Below, piece by piece: positions 30,397-39,378 of a stretch of DNA of 64,000 nucleotides; position 1 is the first letter of the stretch, and every line of letters starts with the position of its first letter. Origin of the DNA: Symbiodinium natans (Eukaryota; Sar; Dinophyceae; Suessiales; Symbiodiniaceae). The notes under the pieces are model-generated. The model ran no database searches, had not been told where the DNA came from, and saw only the letters and a program-made list of their open reading frames with translations. The position numbers and the translations under genes were made by a program. The DNA is taken from positions 56,001 through 120,000 of the forward strand of contig CAJNDS010002242.1 of NCBI GenBank assembly GCA_905221605.1, written 5' to 3'.

Positions 30397-30779
30397 ACCT
30401 GGCGGGGGCAACCCTGGCGGGGGCAACCCTGGCGGGGGCAACCCTGGCGGGGGCGGGGGCAACCCGGGGCAACCCTGGCGGGGGCAACCCTGGGGGGGCA
30501 ACCCTGGCGGGGGCAACCCTGGCGGGGGCAACCCTGGCGGGGGCAACCCTGGGGGGGCAACCCTGGCGGGGCAACCCTGGCGGGACCAACCTGGTGGGGG
30601 CAACCCTGGCGGGGGCAACCCTGGCGGGCTGGCGGGGGCAGCCCTGGTGGGGGCAACTGTGGCGGGGGCAACCCTGGCGGCCGCAACCTGGCTGGTGGGG
30701 GCAACCCTGCCGGAAGCAACCCTGGCAGGGGCAACCCTGGCGGAACCCTGGCGGGGGCCACCTGGCGGGGGCGCAACAG

Positions 30780-30821
30780 CTTCTTATGCCCGACCTCCCC
30801 CGCCAGAATCGCGCGTCGGGG
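30780..30821 (+). CDS. putative exon
   Basis: GCAACAG precedes; LLMPDLPRQNRASG; donor GGG|GTTTAGGG. Confidence 0.4.
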
Positions 30822-30865
30822 GTTTAGGGTTAATCCATTATTACATTGTGCCCTATGGCTAGCAG

Positions 30866-30969
30866 GGATGCATCAGGTGTGGCAAGCTCGATCTGCTTGG
30901 CAAAGCAAGCAGATCTCGAAGCGGTAGCGTTCAGTTGTACCGGCCGCCGCCTGGCGCGGGCGGCCTATG
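30866..30969 (+). CDS. putative exon
   Basis: CTAGCAG precedes; DASGVASSICLAKQADLEAV then AFSCTGRRLARAAY; donor G|GTTTAGGG. Confidence 0.57.
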
Positions 30970-31031
30970 GTTTAGGGTTTAGGGTTTAGGGTTTAGGGTT
31001 TTGGTTTTAGGGTTTAGAGTTTAGGGCTCAG

Positions 31032-31104
31032 TTTGTGGCTGCCGGTTGGAGGAGTTGATAAGGATCTTCGTATGTCAACCCCAAGGCCCCTTTCCCTGAG
31101 CCCC
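31032..31104 (+). CDS. putative exon
   Basis: GGCTCAG precedes; LWLPVGGVDKDLRMSTPRPL then SLSP; donor CCC|GTTTAGGG. Confidence 0.55.
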
Positions 31105-31283
31105 GTTTAGGGTTTAGGGTTTGGGGTTTAGGGTTTAGGGTTTAGGGTTCAGGGTTCAGGGTTTAGGGTTTAGGGTTTAGGGTTTAGGGTTTAGGGTTCA
31201 GGGTTTAGGGTTTAGGGTTTAGGGTTTAGGGGTTTTAGAATCCAGGGGCTTAGGATCCTCAGAACCTTACTGGACCCTGGCAG

Positions 31284-31310
31284 GCACCCAAAGCCCGAAA
31301 GAAGCCGTCG
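31284..31310 (+). CDS. putative small exon
   Basis: CTGGCAG precedes; nine codons APKARKKPS; donor GTTTATGG. Confidence 0.4.
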
Positions 31311-31497
31311 GTTTATGGTAGGGTGAGGAGGCTGTCTAAGTGGGTGGTAGTAATAAGTACCATGAACCTCCAAGTAAACCCTAATCCCTAGACCCTAAAC
31401 CCCAAACCCTAAACCCTAAAACCTAAACCCTAAACCCTAAACCCTAAACCCTAGCACTTAGGGGGGCCGAGGGAGCCCCGAAGCCCGAATCTGTAAG

Positions 31498-31523
31498 GAC
31501 AGCGCACCCCCCAACATCTCAAG
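31498..31523 (+). CDS. putative small exon
   Basis: CTGTAAG precedes, GTGGCT follows; DSAPPNIS. Confidence 0.35.
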
Positions 31524-31748
31524 GTGGCTTTATTTAGCCCTTTTAGGGGTTGAGGGTCTTAGGGTTGAGGGTTTGGGGCTGAGGGTTCGGGGCCGAGGGC
31601 GTCAGGGTTTTGAAGACCCCATAACTGAACCAAAAAACCCTAAACCCGAAACCCTAAACCCTAAACCCTAAACCCCAAATTTGGTGTTTAGTGTGTTAGG
31701 GCTGTTAGGGTCTGTAAGGATTAGGGCCCTACACTCCACCACATGTAG

Positions 31749-31790
31749 AGAGGCTCTGGAGGCGGGTCTCTGCCACGGCACCAACATGAG
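31749..31790 (+). CDS. putative exon
   Basis: CATGTAG precedes; EALEAGLCHGTNM; AG|GTGGTT follows. Confidence 0.37.
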
Positions 31791-31861
31791 GTGGTTTAGG
31801 GTTCAGGGTTTAGGGTTTAGGGTTCAGTGTTTAGGGTTCAGGGTTTAGGGTCCTGATTTAG

Positions 31862-31969
31862 TTCCATATAGTCGTACGAGATAGCGTACCTAGATATCGG
31901 ACCCAAGCCACCAAGTGCGACACAGAAGACTGTTACGGCCAAATGCCTTGTCCTGACTGTCCCAAGTAG
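31862..31969 (+). CDS. putative Cys-rich terminal exon
   Basis: GATTTAG precedes; FHIVVRDSVPRYRTQATKCD then TEDCYGQMPCPDCPK and TAG. Four cysteines could bind metal. The frame stays open for 20 more codons after the TAG. Confidence 0.52.
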   Translation, partial: FHIVVRDSVPRYRTQATKCDTEDCYGQMPCPDCPK

Positions 31970-32058
31970 CAGCGCTACTGGACGAGCAGGCCGGGGCAAT
32001 GGCAAACATCCAGGCTCCACTACGCACTAGTTTAGGGTTTAGGGTGAGGGTCATGCAG

Positions 32059-32144
32059 ACGAAGCAAATCGCTGAGCGGCTGCAACCGAAGCGCGATCAA
32101 AGCACCAGCCCACAACCGACATTCTTCGAATCCCGTAAACTCAG
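32059..32144 (+). CDS. putative exon with consensus edges
   Basis: GTCATGCAG precedes, CAG|GTAAAC follows; TKQIAERLQPKRDQSTSPQP then TFFESRKL. Confidence 0.57.
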
Positions 32145-32213
32145 GTAAACCCAGGCAAACCCATGTAAACACGTAAGCCTCTAGACCTTCGACCCTATGC
32201 CCTATAAGCCCTT

Positions 32214-32352
32214 AAACCCTAAACCCTAAACCCTAAACCCTAAACCCTAAACCCGAAACCCTAAATCCTAAACCCTAAACCCTAAACCCTAAACCCTAAA
32301 CCCTAAACCCTAAACCCTAAACCCTAAACCCTAAACCCTAAACCTAAACCCT
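32214..32352. repeat. CCCTAAA array
   Basis: About 19 units, near perfect. Confidence 0.95.
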
Positions 32353-32360
32353 CTGGCAAG

Positions 32361-32436
32361 GAACAAGAAGGCGGCCGACGACCTCCGATCGAGGCCACAG
32401 CCCTCCCAGCACCCTTCCTTGTGGAGCCGAAGTGGG
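32361..32436 (+). CDS. putative exon
   Basis: TGGCAAG precedes; EQEGGRRPPIEATALPAPFL then VEPKW; donor G|GTTAAT. Confidence 0.47.
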
Positions 32437-32454
32437 GTTAATTAGAGTTTAGGG

Positions 32455-32600
32455 TTTGGGGTTGGGGTTTAGGGTTTGGGGTTTAGGGTTTGGGGTTTAT
32501 AGGGTTTGGGGTTTAGGGTTTAGGGTTTAGGGTTTGGGGTTTAGGGTTTAGGGTTTATAGGGTTTGGGGTTTAGGGTGTAGGGTTTAGGGTCAAGGTTCA
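32455..32600. repeat. TTTAGGG/TTTGGGG array
   Basis: Mixed units including longer GTTTATAGGG variants. Confidence 0.9.
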
Positions 32601-32831
32601 GGGTTTCAGGCGTTTAGAACTTTGTTTCGGCTTGGGGGCTTAAGGTTTCGAGGGGCCTCAGCGGTTTTAGGGATTGGGGGGTTTAGCGTTTGGCGTTTAA
32701 GGCTTCTAGCGGCTCAACCCTACAAGCCCAAACCCCTAAACCCTAAACCCTAAACCCTAAACCCTAAACCCTAAACCTCCTAAGCTCCAGACCACAGTCT
32801 GACCCTCCCCCCCTACTGTGCCCCTGGTCAG

Positions 32832-32896
32832 TTTGGAAACCTACAAGGGCAGCCTCTTCAAGACCACGGAAAAGAAAGAGGCACGGGCACGAGCAG
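32832..32896 (+). CDS. putative exon
   Basis: TGGTCAG precedes, CAG|GTTGCC follows; LETYKGSLFKTTEKKEARAR then A. Confidence 0.53.
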
Positions 32897-33030
32897 GTTG
32901 CCAGGGTTTGGGGTTGAGGGTTTAGGGTTTTGGGGTTCAAGGTTGGGGGTTTGGGGTTTAGGGTTTAGGGTCCAGGGCTTAGGATTCAGGATTTCAAGTC
33001 CAAGCATTCACTAGTTCAGCAGCTCTTCAG

Positions 33031-33086
33031 GCGCCCAAGAAGTACCCGCCCACCCAGAGAATCCCATGCCACGAAGATATTCAGAA
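33031..33086 (+). CDS. putative exon
   Basis: GCTCTTCAG precedes; APKKYPPTQRIPCHEDIQ; donor GTTTCA, or continues as FHTRTHKAQ. Confidence 0.52.
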
Positions 33087-33399
33087 GTTTCACACACGCA
33101 CACACAAAGCCCAAATTCTAAACCCTAAACCCTAAACCCCAAATCCTAAACCATAACCCCGAAGCCCTAAGCCCTAAACACGAGGTTCTGCACCCCCTAC
33201 CCTTGGCACCCTCAGCCTTGAATCCTAATCCCTCGGCCCTGAACCCTAACGCCTAGTCAAACCCTGGGCTCTAAGGCACCCGGAACTCTACACCCTGAAC
33301 CTCGACCTTGCCCATTTTGTTTTTTTAGAATTGACCTTGCCCTGCCCCTAGGGTTTAGGGTTTAGGGTTTCGGGTTTAGGGTTTAGGGTAGGTGGGCAG

Positions 33400-33438
33400 A
33401 CAAACTCCCACATTGCCCTGTTCTGGCTCTCCAACCCC
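33400..33438 (+). CDS. putative exon next to a mobile element
   Basis: GTGGGCAG precedes; 13 codons TNSHIALFWLSNP; donor GTCACT, with the 33444 element starting 5 bp later. Confidence 0.47.
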
Positions 33439-33443
33439 GTCAC

Positions 33444-33585
33444 TACTTGGAGGTTCATGGTACTTATTAACCGATTATAGCTGTACTTCTAACTGTACTG
33501 ATAACCATATTAGGGCACTTAGGGGGCTTATAAGTGGGTTAAGTACAGTTAGAATTGGTTAATCCGTACCATGAACCTCCAAGTA
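33444..33585. mobile_element. TACTTGGAGGTTCATGG element, copy 2
   Basis: Begins 5 bp after the proposed donor of the exon 33400-33438. Confidence 0.85.
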
Positions 33586-33738
33586 GTCTGGGTGCGAGTT
33601 TAGCCCTTCAGGTTAGTATGGTAACTGGTCCCAAGCTTCAACCCCAAACCCCAAACCCCAAAGCCTAAACCCTAAACCCAAAACCCTACAAACCCTAAAC
33701 CCCCCCCCCCCCCCCCCCCCCCCCTTCCCAAAGCAAAG

Positions 33739-33815
33739 ACGACCCAGCATGCACTCCCCGAGCTGAATCCCGGAACCCTATTTTTGTTGCGGGCGGCGAA
33801 GGGCGCCCGGGAGGG
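33739..33815 (+). CDS. putative exon
   Basis: AGCAAAG precedes; TTQHALPELNPGTLFLLRAA then KGARE; donor GTTTTC. The frame runs on through the element to 33900, but that part matches the element at 35801. Confidence 0.47.
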
Positions 33816-33831
33816 GTTTTCCCAAGAAGCC

Positions 33832-34019
33832 CCAGAGGGTCCATGTGTAGTGTTATGGAATTGGGTACCCCTTCGAAACCCTATTTTGTATGGTTTTTGT
33901 GTACCTAAACCCTAAACCCTAAACCCTAAACCCTAAACCCTAAACCCTAAACCCTAAACCCTAAACCCTAAACCCTAAACCCTAAACTCCATAATCGTGC
34001 TACAGATGGACCCTCTGGG
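33832..34019. mobile_element. CCAGAGGGTCCAT element with telomere-like array inside
   Basis: Ends CCAGAGGGTCCATGTGTAG and CTACAGATGGACCCTCTGG. Compared with the array-free copy at 35801, twelve CCCTAAA units separate the halves between GTACC and TCCATAAT. Confidence 0.8.
33904..33987. repeat. CCCTAAA array inside an inverted-repeat element
   Basis: Twelve near-perfect units lying between the two halves of the CCAGAGGGTCCAT element (33832-34019). Confidence 0.9.
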
Positions 34020-34042
34020 AGCCTCAGGAGCAGCTGTGGCAG

Positions 34043-34197
34043 GACTCCTGCGGGGCTTCCCGTCCTGGGCGAAGTCTGAAGAGTCAAGAGGCAGGGAACT
34101 CGCGTCTGGACGCCGTGACCCCGGACACGGTGCATCGTCTGGCACGAACTGCGAAGTCTTCGGCAGGCGCCGGACAAGTGGCTGACCATGACATCGG
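34043..34197 (+). CDS. putative long exon
   Basis: CTGTGGCAG precedes; SQEAGNSRLDAVTPDTVHRL then ARTAKSSAGAGQVADHDI; donor GTAGCC. 51 open codons. An ATG-started ORF in another frame (33997) is a shadow. Confidence 0.53.
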
Positions 34198-34318
34198 GTA
34201 GCCCCCTGGAGAACTTGGGAAGCCCCCTAATCTCCAAACCCTTACGCCTTCAGAACCCCCGAAACTCCCTAAGAATCATCTGAAGGTGGTTCTAGACTAA
34301 GAGCCTGCAGAAAATGTA

Positions 34319-34351
34319 GGCTCCAATAGTACACGGTGTACCATTGGAGTC
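34319..34351. repeat. hairpin GGCTCCAAT...ATTGGAGTC
   Basis: Near-perfect inverted repeat also including GTACACGGTGTAC. Confidence 0.7.
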
Positions 34352-34455
34352 ACCCTGAACCGTAAGCCCCAAAACCCCAAAACCCTAAACTCTAACCCCT
34401 AAACCTACAAGCCCTAAACCCTGAAAGGATTGTCTGCTTGCGGGTGTAGCGCTAG

Positions 34456-34508
34456 GTTCTGAGCGAGAAGGCCAAGGACGCTTTCGAGGACCACCGGAGC
34501 TTGCGCTA
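34456..34508 (+). CDS. putative exon
   Basis: GCGCTAG precedes; VLSEKAKDAFEDHRSLR; donor GTTTGGGG, a telomere-variant unit. Confidence 0.52.
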
Positions 34509-34699
34509 GTTTGGGGTTTAGGGCTTAGGGCTTAAGGGTTGAGGATTTAGGGTTCAGGGCTTAAGGGCTGAGGGATTAGGATTTCGCGGTTTTTTGGGGG
34601 TTAGGATTAGGCTCCCGCAAGGGTTCGGGTTTGGGACGTAGGGTGAGGGCTTGAGGGGTCTAACTTATATTCCTGCCCATGCGCTGTGGTTTTTTACAG

Positions 34700-34748
34700 G
34701 TCGTATCCCAAGATTTCGGATGGGTTTTGACTATAATCCGCAAGCCCC
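34700..34748 (+). CDS. putative exon
   Basis: TGGTTTTTTACAG precedes (strong acceptor); VVSQDFGWVLTIIRK; right edge enters CCCTAAA-like DNA. Confidence 0.48.
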
Positions 34749-34902
34749 TAAACCCCAAATCCTAAACCCCAAACCCTAAGCCCAAAACCCTGATCCTTCA
34801 AATTCTAAGCCCTAAACCCCAAACCCTAAACCCTAAACCCCAAACCCTTACGAAACCTACAGCTTTTCAAGATCACGAGGGGCCAGATATCTAGGTCTTC
34901 AG

Positions 34903-34983
34903 CTTGACCGGGCCCCAGTAGGCATTAATTACTCAGACGCCTTTATTCCCTCCGGGCATTGGTTATGGATCAGTCCGCCTAGG
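34903..34983 (+). CDS. putative exon
   Basis: GTCTTCAG precedes; LDRAPVGINYSDAFIPSGHW then LWISPPR, 27 codons; donor AGG|GTTTAGGG. Confidence 0.6.
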
Positions 34984-35059
34984 GTTTAGGGTTTAGGGTT
35001 TAGGGTTTAGGATTGAGGGTTTAGGGTTTAAGGGTTACTGTATGTATATATATATATAG

Positions 35060-35154
35060 ACTGCATCGTATAACCAAGTGATGCCTGACCCTGGTGAGTT
35101 TACGATTTCGCTGCCCATGCTCTTCGTCTTGGACCCAACTGGAAGGCTCCTAGA
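35060..35154 (+). CDS. putative exon
   Basis: TATATATATAG precedes; TASYNQVMPDPGEFTISLPM then LFVLDPTGRLL; donor GTAGGT (TAG stop one codon on). Confidence 0.57.
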
Positions 35155-35360
35155 GTAGGTAAGGTTTAGGGTTTAGGGTTTGGGGTCTGGGGTCTGGGGT
35201 TAGGGTTTAGGGTTTAGGGTTTAGGGTTTAGGGTTTAGGGTTTAGGGTTTAGGGTTTAGGGTTTAGGGCCTTAATCTTTTTGGGGTAATATAATCCCCTT
35301 ATATTCCCAAAGGTTAACCTTTAGTTCCCCTAGGTACTGGACAACTAAGTCCTTTTTCAG

Positions 35361-35409
35361 GGTCCCCATGTGCCTGGAGGCCGTTTTGACGGCTTGTATG
35401 CGGCCTAGG
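35361..35409 (+). CDS. putative exon
   Basis: CCTTTTTCAG precedes (strong acceptor); VPMCLEAVLTACMRPR; donor AGG|GTTTAGGG. Confidence 0.55.
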
Positions 35410-35518
35410 GTTTAGGGTATAGGGTTTAGGGTTTAGGGTTTAGGGTTTAGGGTTAGGGTTGCGGGGGTTTAAGTCCATGCTCGGGATACTCGGGATTTAG
35501 GTTATGGGGTTTAGGGCT

Positions 35519-35592
35519 TAGGGTTTCTGCAATATCTACCTGACGGATTTGTGGCTTCGCTGGTGTTTCAGGGCTATTGGTTCTTGCGCCCT
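35519..35592 (+). CDS. putative exon, frame uncertain
   Basis: LQYLPDGFVASLVFQGYWFL in one frame, CNIYLTDLWLRWCFRAIG in another; edges unclear. Confidence 0.33.
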
Positions 35593-35627
35593 AAACCCTA
35601 AACCCTAAACCCTAAACCCCAATTTAG

Positions 35628-35686
35628 CCCTACACCTGAAAGCAGCAAGGGTTGAATTCTATCTGAAGAACACCAACACCGACTGA
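35628..35686 (+). CDS. putative terminal exon
   Basis: CAATTTAG precedes; LHLKAARVEFYLKNTNTD then TGA. Confidence 0.52.
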
Positions 35687-35800
35687 GGTCCTTTCACTCA
35701 ACGCGTAGTTTTAGGGCTTGGTTTAGGGTTGAGGTTTCAGGCTCACGGCTTGCAGAGAAATATGGAACCTGCAAGATTTTGCGGAGCCCTAAACCCTATC

Positions 35801-35912
35801 CCAGAGGAGCCCTTCATTTGTAGCAATATTATGGACTTTGGTACCCAACACCATACTAAATAGAGTTTTGGGGTGCCCGAATCCATGACAGTAGTACAAA
35901 TGGACCCTCTGG
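35801..35912. mobile_element. CCAGAGGGTCCAT element, array-free copy
   Basis: About 112 bp; ends CCAGAGGAGCCCTTCATTTG and CAAATGGACCCTCTGG, opposite in orientation to the copy at 33832. Confidence 0.75.
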
Positions 35913-36024
35913 GTATTGCAACATTTAGGGTTTAGGGTTTAGGGTTAAGGAATGTAACAGCACCAACTGCCCAAAACACTAAGACCTAAACCCCACATGT
36001 TCCACGTTGGTCGGGGGGTGACAG

Positions 36025-36061
36025 GAGGAGGATTCGCATGAGCGCCGGCTGTCCGGTCGAG
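36025..36061 (+). CDS. putative exon
   Basis: GGTGACAG precedes, GTAATT follows; EEDSHERRLSGR. Confidence 0.47.
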
Positions 36062-36145
36062 GTAATTGGGAGAGGGGGCTCAGGGTTTAAGGTTCAGGGT
36101 TCAGGGTTCAGGGTTCAGGGTTCAGGGTTTAGGGTTGCACATCAG

Positions 36146-36300
36146 CATGCCTCCACCTCCGACTTTGTGTTGAGGGTTTACATGTTCGCCGCCGCCTCTG
36201 ACTGTGTTTTGAGGTTGGAAATTTTCGACGGTGTCCGGTTGTGGGAGACCCTAAGCCCAAAACTCCGCTGTGGAAGATCTTCCTTCAGCAGTCCCTTAAA
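36146..36300 (+). CDS. putative long exon
   Basis: CACATCAG precedes; HASTSDFVLRVYMFAAASDC, VLRLEIFDGVRLWETLSPKL, RCGRSSFSSPL; donor AAA|GTTTAGGG. 51 codons, and DFVLRVYMFAAASD / DCVLRLEIFD looks like an internal repeat. Confidence 0.6.
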
Positions 36301-36348
36301 GTTTAGGGTTTAGGGCTTTATCTCGGCAACCAAGAAGCCTTTGGTTAG

Positions 36349-36395
36349 GGATCCCGCATGGACTGAATGAAGACTTGCGGTCCCTGTGGCATTGA
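36349..36395 (+). CDS. putative terminal exon
   Basis: TGGTTAG precedes; IPHGLNEDLRSLWH then TGA. Confidence 0.36.
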
Positions 36396-36446
36396 TTTTC
36401 AGATCCCACCAAAAACCAGGGTTGGCTTGAGGAACCGCTTCATACG

Positions 36447-36548
36447 CTAAGGATCCATGTGCATATATAGTCTATACTTAGGCCTCAACGGAGGTTTGTA
36501 GCTTTAGGGTCCAAGCAGATCGTTGATAGGTGCATGGATCCTTTGGGA
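36447..36548. mobile_element. GGATCCATGTGCAT element, copy 1
   Basis: Ends AAGGATCCATGTGCAT and GTGCATGGATCCTTT, about 100 bp. A related element at 49525-49624 ends CCTAAGGATCCATGT and AGGATCCTTAGG. Confidence 0.7.
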
Positions 36549-36723
36549 TGCCCAAGACACCTTAAACTGGGTCTTGGAGAACCATACTTCAATACTTTCT
36601 TTTGGTTCTGGGTTCCTATTATAGCTACTTATACCTAAAACATATATACTTTTTTTTTCAGGGTTTGCTCCAAAGCTAAGTAAACTAAAACAAGCTACAG
36701 AAGAATCCTTGCTGTGGCTTCAG

Positions 36724-36774
36724 CCGTATTCCTGGATTAAAGGCATCGGGCTCTTCACGCAAGCAGCATTCTAA
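36724..36774 (+). CDS. putative terminal exon, frame uncertain
   Basis: GTGGCTTCAG precedes; PYSWIKGIGLFTQAAF then TAA. A second frame from 36702 is open too. Confidence 0.3.
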   Translation, partial: PYSWIKGIGLFTQAAF

Positions 36775-36949
36775 ACACAACTACCCTAAACCTAAAACCT
36801 AAGCCCTAAACTCTAAAACCTAAACCCCCCAACCCTTTTAAAATTCTCGGAGATTTTCGGGGGCTCCCCGCAAAGGTACGCCCCCCCAAATAATAGGAGT
36901 ATTTGAAGGCTATCCTACATTCTGAACTTTGAATTCTGAACTTTGAATT

Positions 36950-37056
36950 CAAACCCTAAACCCTAAATCCTAAACCCTAAACCCTAAACCCTAAACCCTA
37001 AACCCTAAACCCTAAACCCTAAACCCTAAACCCTAAACCCTAAACCCTAAACCCTA
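36950..37056. repeat. CCCTAAA array
   Basis: About 15 units ending at the acceptor of the exon at 37061. Upstream, TGAACTTTGAATTC is repeated twice (36920-36950). Confidence 0.95.
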
Positions 37057-37060
37057 CGAG

Positions 37061-37144
37061 CCCCGGCTTCGACTTCATCCTTCCAGCCTTCCTAGCTGCA
37101 GGCAACGCCACCGTGAACCTTCGCGGACTGAAGCATCTCTCAGG
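37061..37144 (+). CDS. putative exon
   Basis: CCTACGAG, the end of an array, precedes; PGFDFILPAFLAAGNATVNL then RGLKHLS; GA or later donor. Confidence 0.52.
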
Positions 37145-37185
37145 AGCTTGCCCCACGCCCGAAGCCCGAAGCCCGAAGCCTTTAG

Positions 37186-37430
37186 GGGGGTTTAGGGTTT
37201 AGGGTTTAGGGTTTAGGGTTTAGGGTTTAGGGTTTAGGGTTTAGGGTTTAGGGTTTAGGGTTTAGCGTTTAGGGTTTAGGGTTTAGGGTTTAGGGTTTAG
37301 TATTCTTGAAGTTGGGGGGTCCTAGCCTAAATTAGGAGAGGCTTCCTAAACCCCCAGCTTAAACAGTAAGCCCTAAACCCTAAACCCTAAACCCTGAACC
37401 CTGAACCCTGAACCCTAAACTGCCCAAACC
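37186..37430. repeat. TTTAGGG array then CCCTAAA array
   Basis: About 16 G-rich units (37186-37300), 70 bp of spacer, then C-rich units (37372-37420). No gene seen in this stretch. Confidence 0.85.
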
Positions 37431-37438
37431 CTCAACAG

Positions 37439-37543
37439 GCCACCAAAGCCCGTCACCGCCATGCTACCATGCTCCCGAAGACGGACATCCACCCACAGAC
37501 TCCCAGTTTCCAACCCTGGCACAGAGAAGAATTCAGAGCTTAG
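37439..37543 (+). CDS. putative terminal exon
   Basis: TCAACAG precedes; ATKARHRHATMLPKTDIHPQ then TPSFQPWHREEFRA and TAG. Confidence 0.52.
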   Translation, partial: ATKARHRHATMLPKTDIHPQTPSFQPWHREEFRA

Positions 37544-37584
37544 GGTTTAGGGTTTAGGGTTCAGGGTTTAGGGTTAGGGTTCAG

Positions 37585-37775
37585 GGTTTCAAACGCGAAC
37601 TTCCTGAAATGCCCAAGAAACGATGTGTGCGTCGCATTTCTCGGCTCGAGACAGAAGAACGTTTTGAAACAAACGCTGCACCTCACCTCCCTGTTTTTCA
37701 GGGAGCTGCTTCCCAAAAAGGCCCGAGGATTTCAGCTAATTACTGTAGATGCGGGTCAAAGCCCCCTGCAGCCAA
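37585..37775 (+). CDS. putative long exon or two exons
   Basis: GGTTCAG precedes; RELPEMPKKRCVRRISRLET, ERFETNAAPHLPVFQ; open for 63 codons to AA|GTTTAGGG. TGTTTTTCAG at 37690-37701 is a strong internal acceptor whose downstream frame would give ELLPKKARGFQLIT, so an exon boundary may lie there. Confidence 0.42.
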
Positions 37776-37872
37776 GTTTAGGGTTTAGAGGTCAGGACAC
37801 TAAAGCTTAAACCTAACCCAAGACATGCAAGCGCATTTCAGCCGAGGGTTCAGGGCTGAGGGGTTAGGATTT

Positions 37873-38049
37873 CGCCCTCAACCCTGGACCACCTACACCA
37901 ACGGCCAGAATGCCCGGCATGCACACAAACTAGCAAGTTTTGAGCCTGGATTCTCCACGCACCGTCCTGGCCGACGTCGCTTTCATTCAAGGCGCGTGGT
38001 CGTGCCAAAGCCGGACGCACCACGTTCAGGGCCCCAACGAATGGCTTGA
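37873..38049 (+). CDS. putative terminal exon
   Basis: PWTTYTNGQNARHAHKLASF then EPGFSTHRPGRRRFHSRRVV and a TGA at 38047. Basic; left edge uncertain. Confidence 0.42.
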   Translation, partial: RPQPWTTYTNGQNARHAHKLASFEPGFSTHRPGRRRFHSRRVVVPKPDAPRSGPQRMA

Positions 38050-38163
38050 AGCCCGAAACCTACCCTCAACCCTTTTGGGGGGGTAAGGGTTTAGGGTTTA
38101 GGGTTTAGGGTTTAGGGTTTAGGGTTTAGGGTTTAGGGTTTAGGGCCCCAGCTTGAATTAAAG

Positions 38164-38250
38164 TCCCTTGAAGGTCCACATGCACCTCGACTTGTTCGTG
38201 ACGTGCATACGTGGCCACCAATTTCTTTACTGACCCCACCCCCACAATAA
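38164..38250 (+). CDS. putative terminal exon
   Basis: AATTAAAG precedes; SLEGPHAPRLVRDVHTWPPI then SLLTPPPQ and TAA. Confidence 0.47.
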   Translation, partial: SLEGPHAPRLVRDVHTWPPISLLTPPPQ

Positions 38251-38488
38251 GAAAAAAAAGGTGAAAAAACAATACAGAATATTATAATATTATTATTATA
38301 TCCCCCCCCGTTAGGGTACCCTGCGGATTCTGCTTATTCGATCTGGGGCTTGTCTCGGTCTTGGGCGGGCCCGCTATTCCCCTTGTTCATGCTTAGGGAG
38401 CTCGCGGCCTAAACCCTAAACCCTGAGCCCCTATTAAAAGGGCTCAGGGTTTAGGGTTTAGGGTTTAGGGTTTAGGGTTCGTTCCTAG

Positions 38489-38548
38489 ATCCCAGAACTC
38501 GGGGAGCAGAGACCTGGACCTCCAAAAAGACCCAAACCCAAAAATTAA
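38489..38548 (+). CDS. putative terminal exon
   Basis: GTTCCTAG precedes; IPELGEQRPGPPKRPKPKN then TAA. Confidence 0.4.
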   Translation: MPELGEQRPGPPKRPKPKN

Positions 38549-38573
38549 ACGGAGCCTAGGCCCTAAACCCCGA

Positions 38574-39024
38574 AACCTCGAAGCCCTGCAAGCCCTAAAC
38601 CCCCCAAGCCCCTAAACCCTAAGCCCCTAAACCCTAAAGCCCCTAAACCCTGAACCATACAGCCCCTCCACCCTAGACCTAAAGCCCCTAAACCCTAAAG
38701 CCCTTCAAGACCCTAAAGCCCGCAAAGCCCCCAAAACCCTAAATTCCTTAAACCCTAAACCCTACAGCCCCTAAACCCTGATGCCCCCAAAGCCCTAAAC
38801 CCTAAAGCCCCTAAAGCCCCTAAAGCCCCTAAAGCCCCTAAAGCCCCTCAAGCCCCTCAAGCCCCTCAGGCCCCTAAACCCTAAAGCCCCTAAAGCCCCT
38901 AAGCCCTAAAGCCCCTAAAGCCCCTAAAGCCCCTAAAGCCCCTAAGCCCTAAACCCGAAAGCTGCTAAACCCGAAAAACCCTAAACCCTAAACCCCAAAC
39001 CCTAAACCCTAAACCCTAAACCCT
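38574..39024. repeat. CCCCTAAAG 9-bp variant array
   Basis: A variant unit AAAGCCCCT is amplified over about 350 bp, with canonical CCCTAAA at the right end. No gene seen. Confidence 0.9.
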
Positions 39025-39040
39025 CGGCTTGCCCTGCGAG

Positions 39041-39122
39041 GCCATGTTCGATGTGGCAGAGACTGATGCATCGCCACAAGCGCTACAGGCGGCGCGCCCG
39101 AAACTCCAAAGGGCTTTTTGGG
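39041..39122 (+). CDS. putative exon
   Basis: CCTGCGAG precedes; AMFDVAETDASPQALQAARP then KLQRAFW; donor GTATAG. Confidence 0.57.
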
Positions 39123-39378
39123 GTATAGGGTTTAGGGTTTAGGGTTTAGGGTTTAGGGTTAGGGTTTTAGGGCTTAGCGGGATTTAGGGGTGTTTAGCGG
39201 GGTTAAGGGTTTTCGGGCGTTGAGGGTTTTAGGGTTTTTGGGTTTAGGAGTTTGTCAGGGGTCTGGGGACTTGGTGTTTTTTTTTCTCATTGATTTGGGG
39301 CTTCAGGTTTCGGGTTTCCGAACGGGTTTCTGCATTCTTCGGCTAGTGGTTTCAGGAGTTTATGATTTGGGGATTTAG

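Larger units (their letters stand above)
28655..30775. repeat. GGCGGGGGCAACCCT minisatellite block
   Basis: A unit of about 15-16 bp recurs in tracts at 28655-28725, 28903-28945, 29165-29300, 29708-29895, 30040-30165 and 30397-30775, interrupted by an element of the TTACTGGCTC family, a coding exon and cytochrome b fragments. Collagen-like or proline-rich ORFs here are artefacts of the repeat. Confidence 0.85.

Noticed and set aside
30291-30927. Collagen-like (GGGNPGGGNP) and proline-rich ORFs up to 193 codons
   Set aside because: They are read-outs of the 15-bp GGCGGGGGCAACCCT minisatellite, open in several frames on both strands.
33816-33900. Continuation of the 33739 exon through PEGPCVVLWNWVPL
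   Set aside because: That stretch matches a mobile element copy at 35801 and is more likely intronic.
36038-36145. ATG at 36038 as start of a 91-codon gene
   Set aside because: The frame crosses a GGGTTCA array; the coding-like part begins after CATCAG at 36146.
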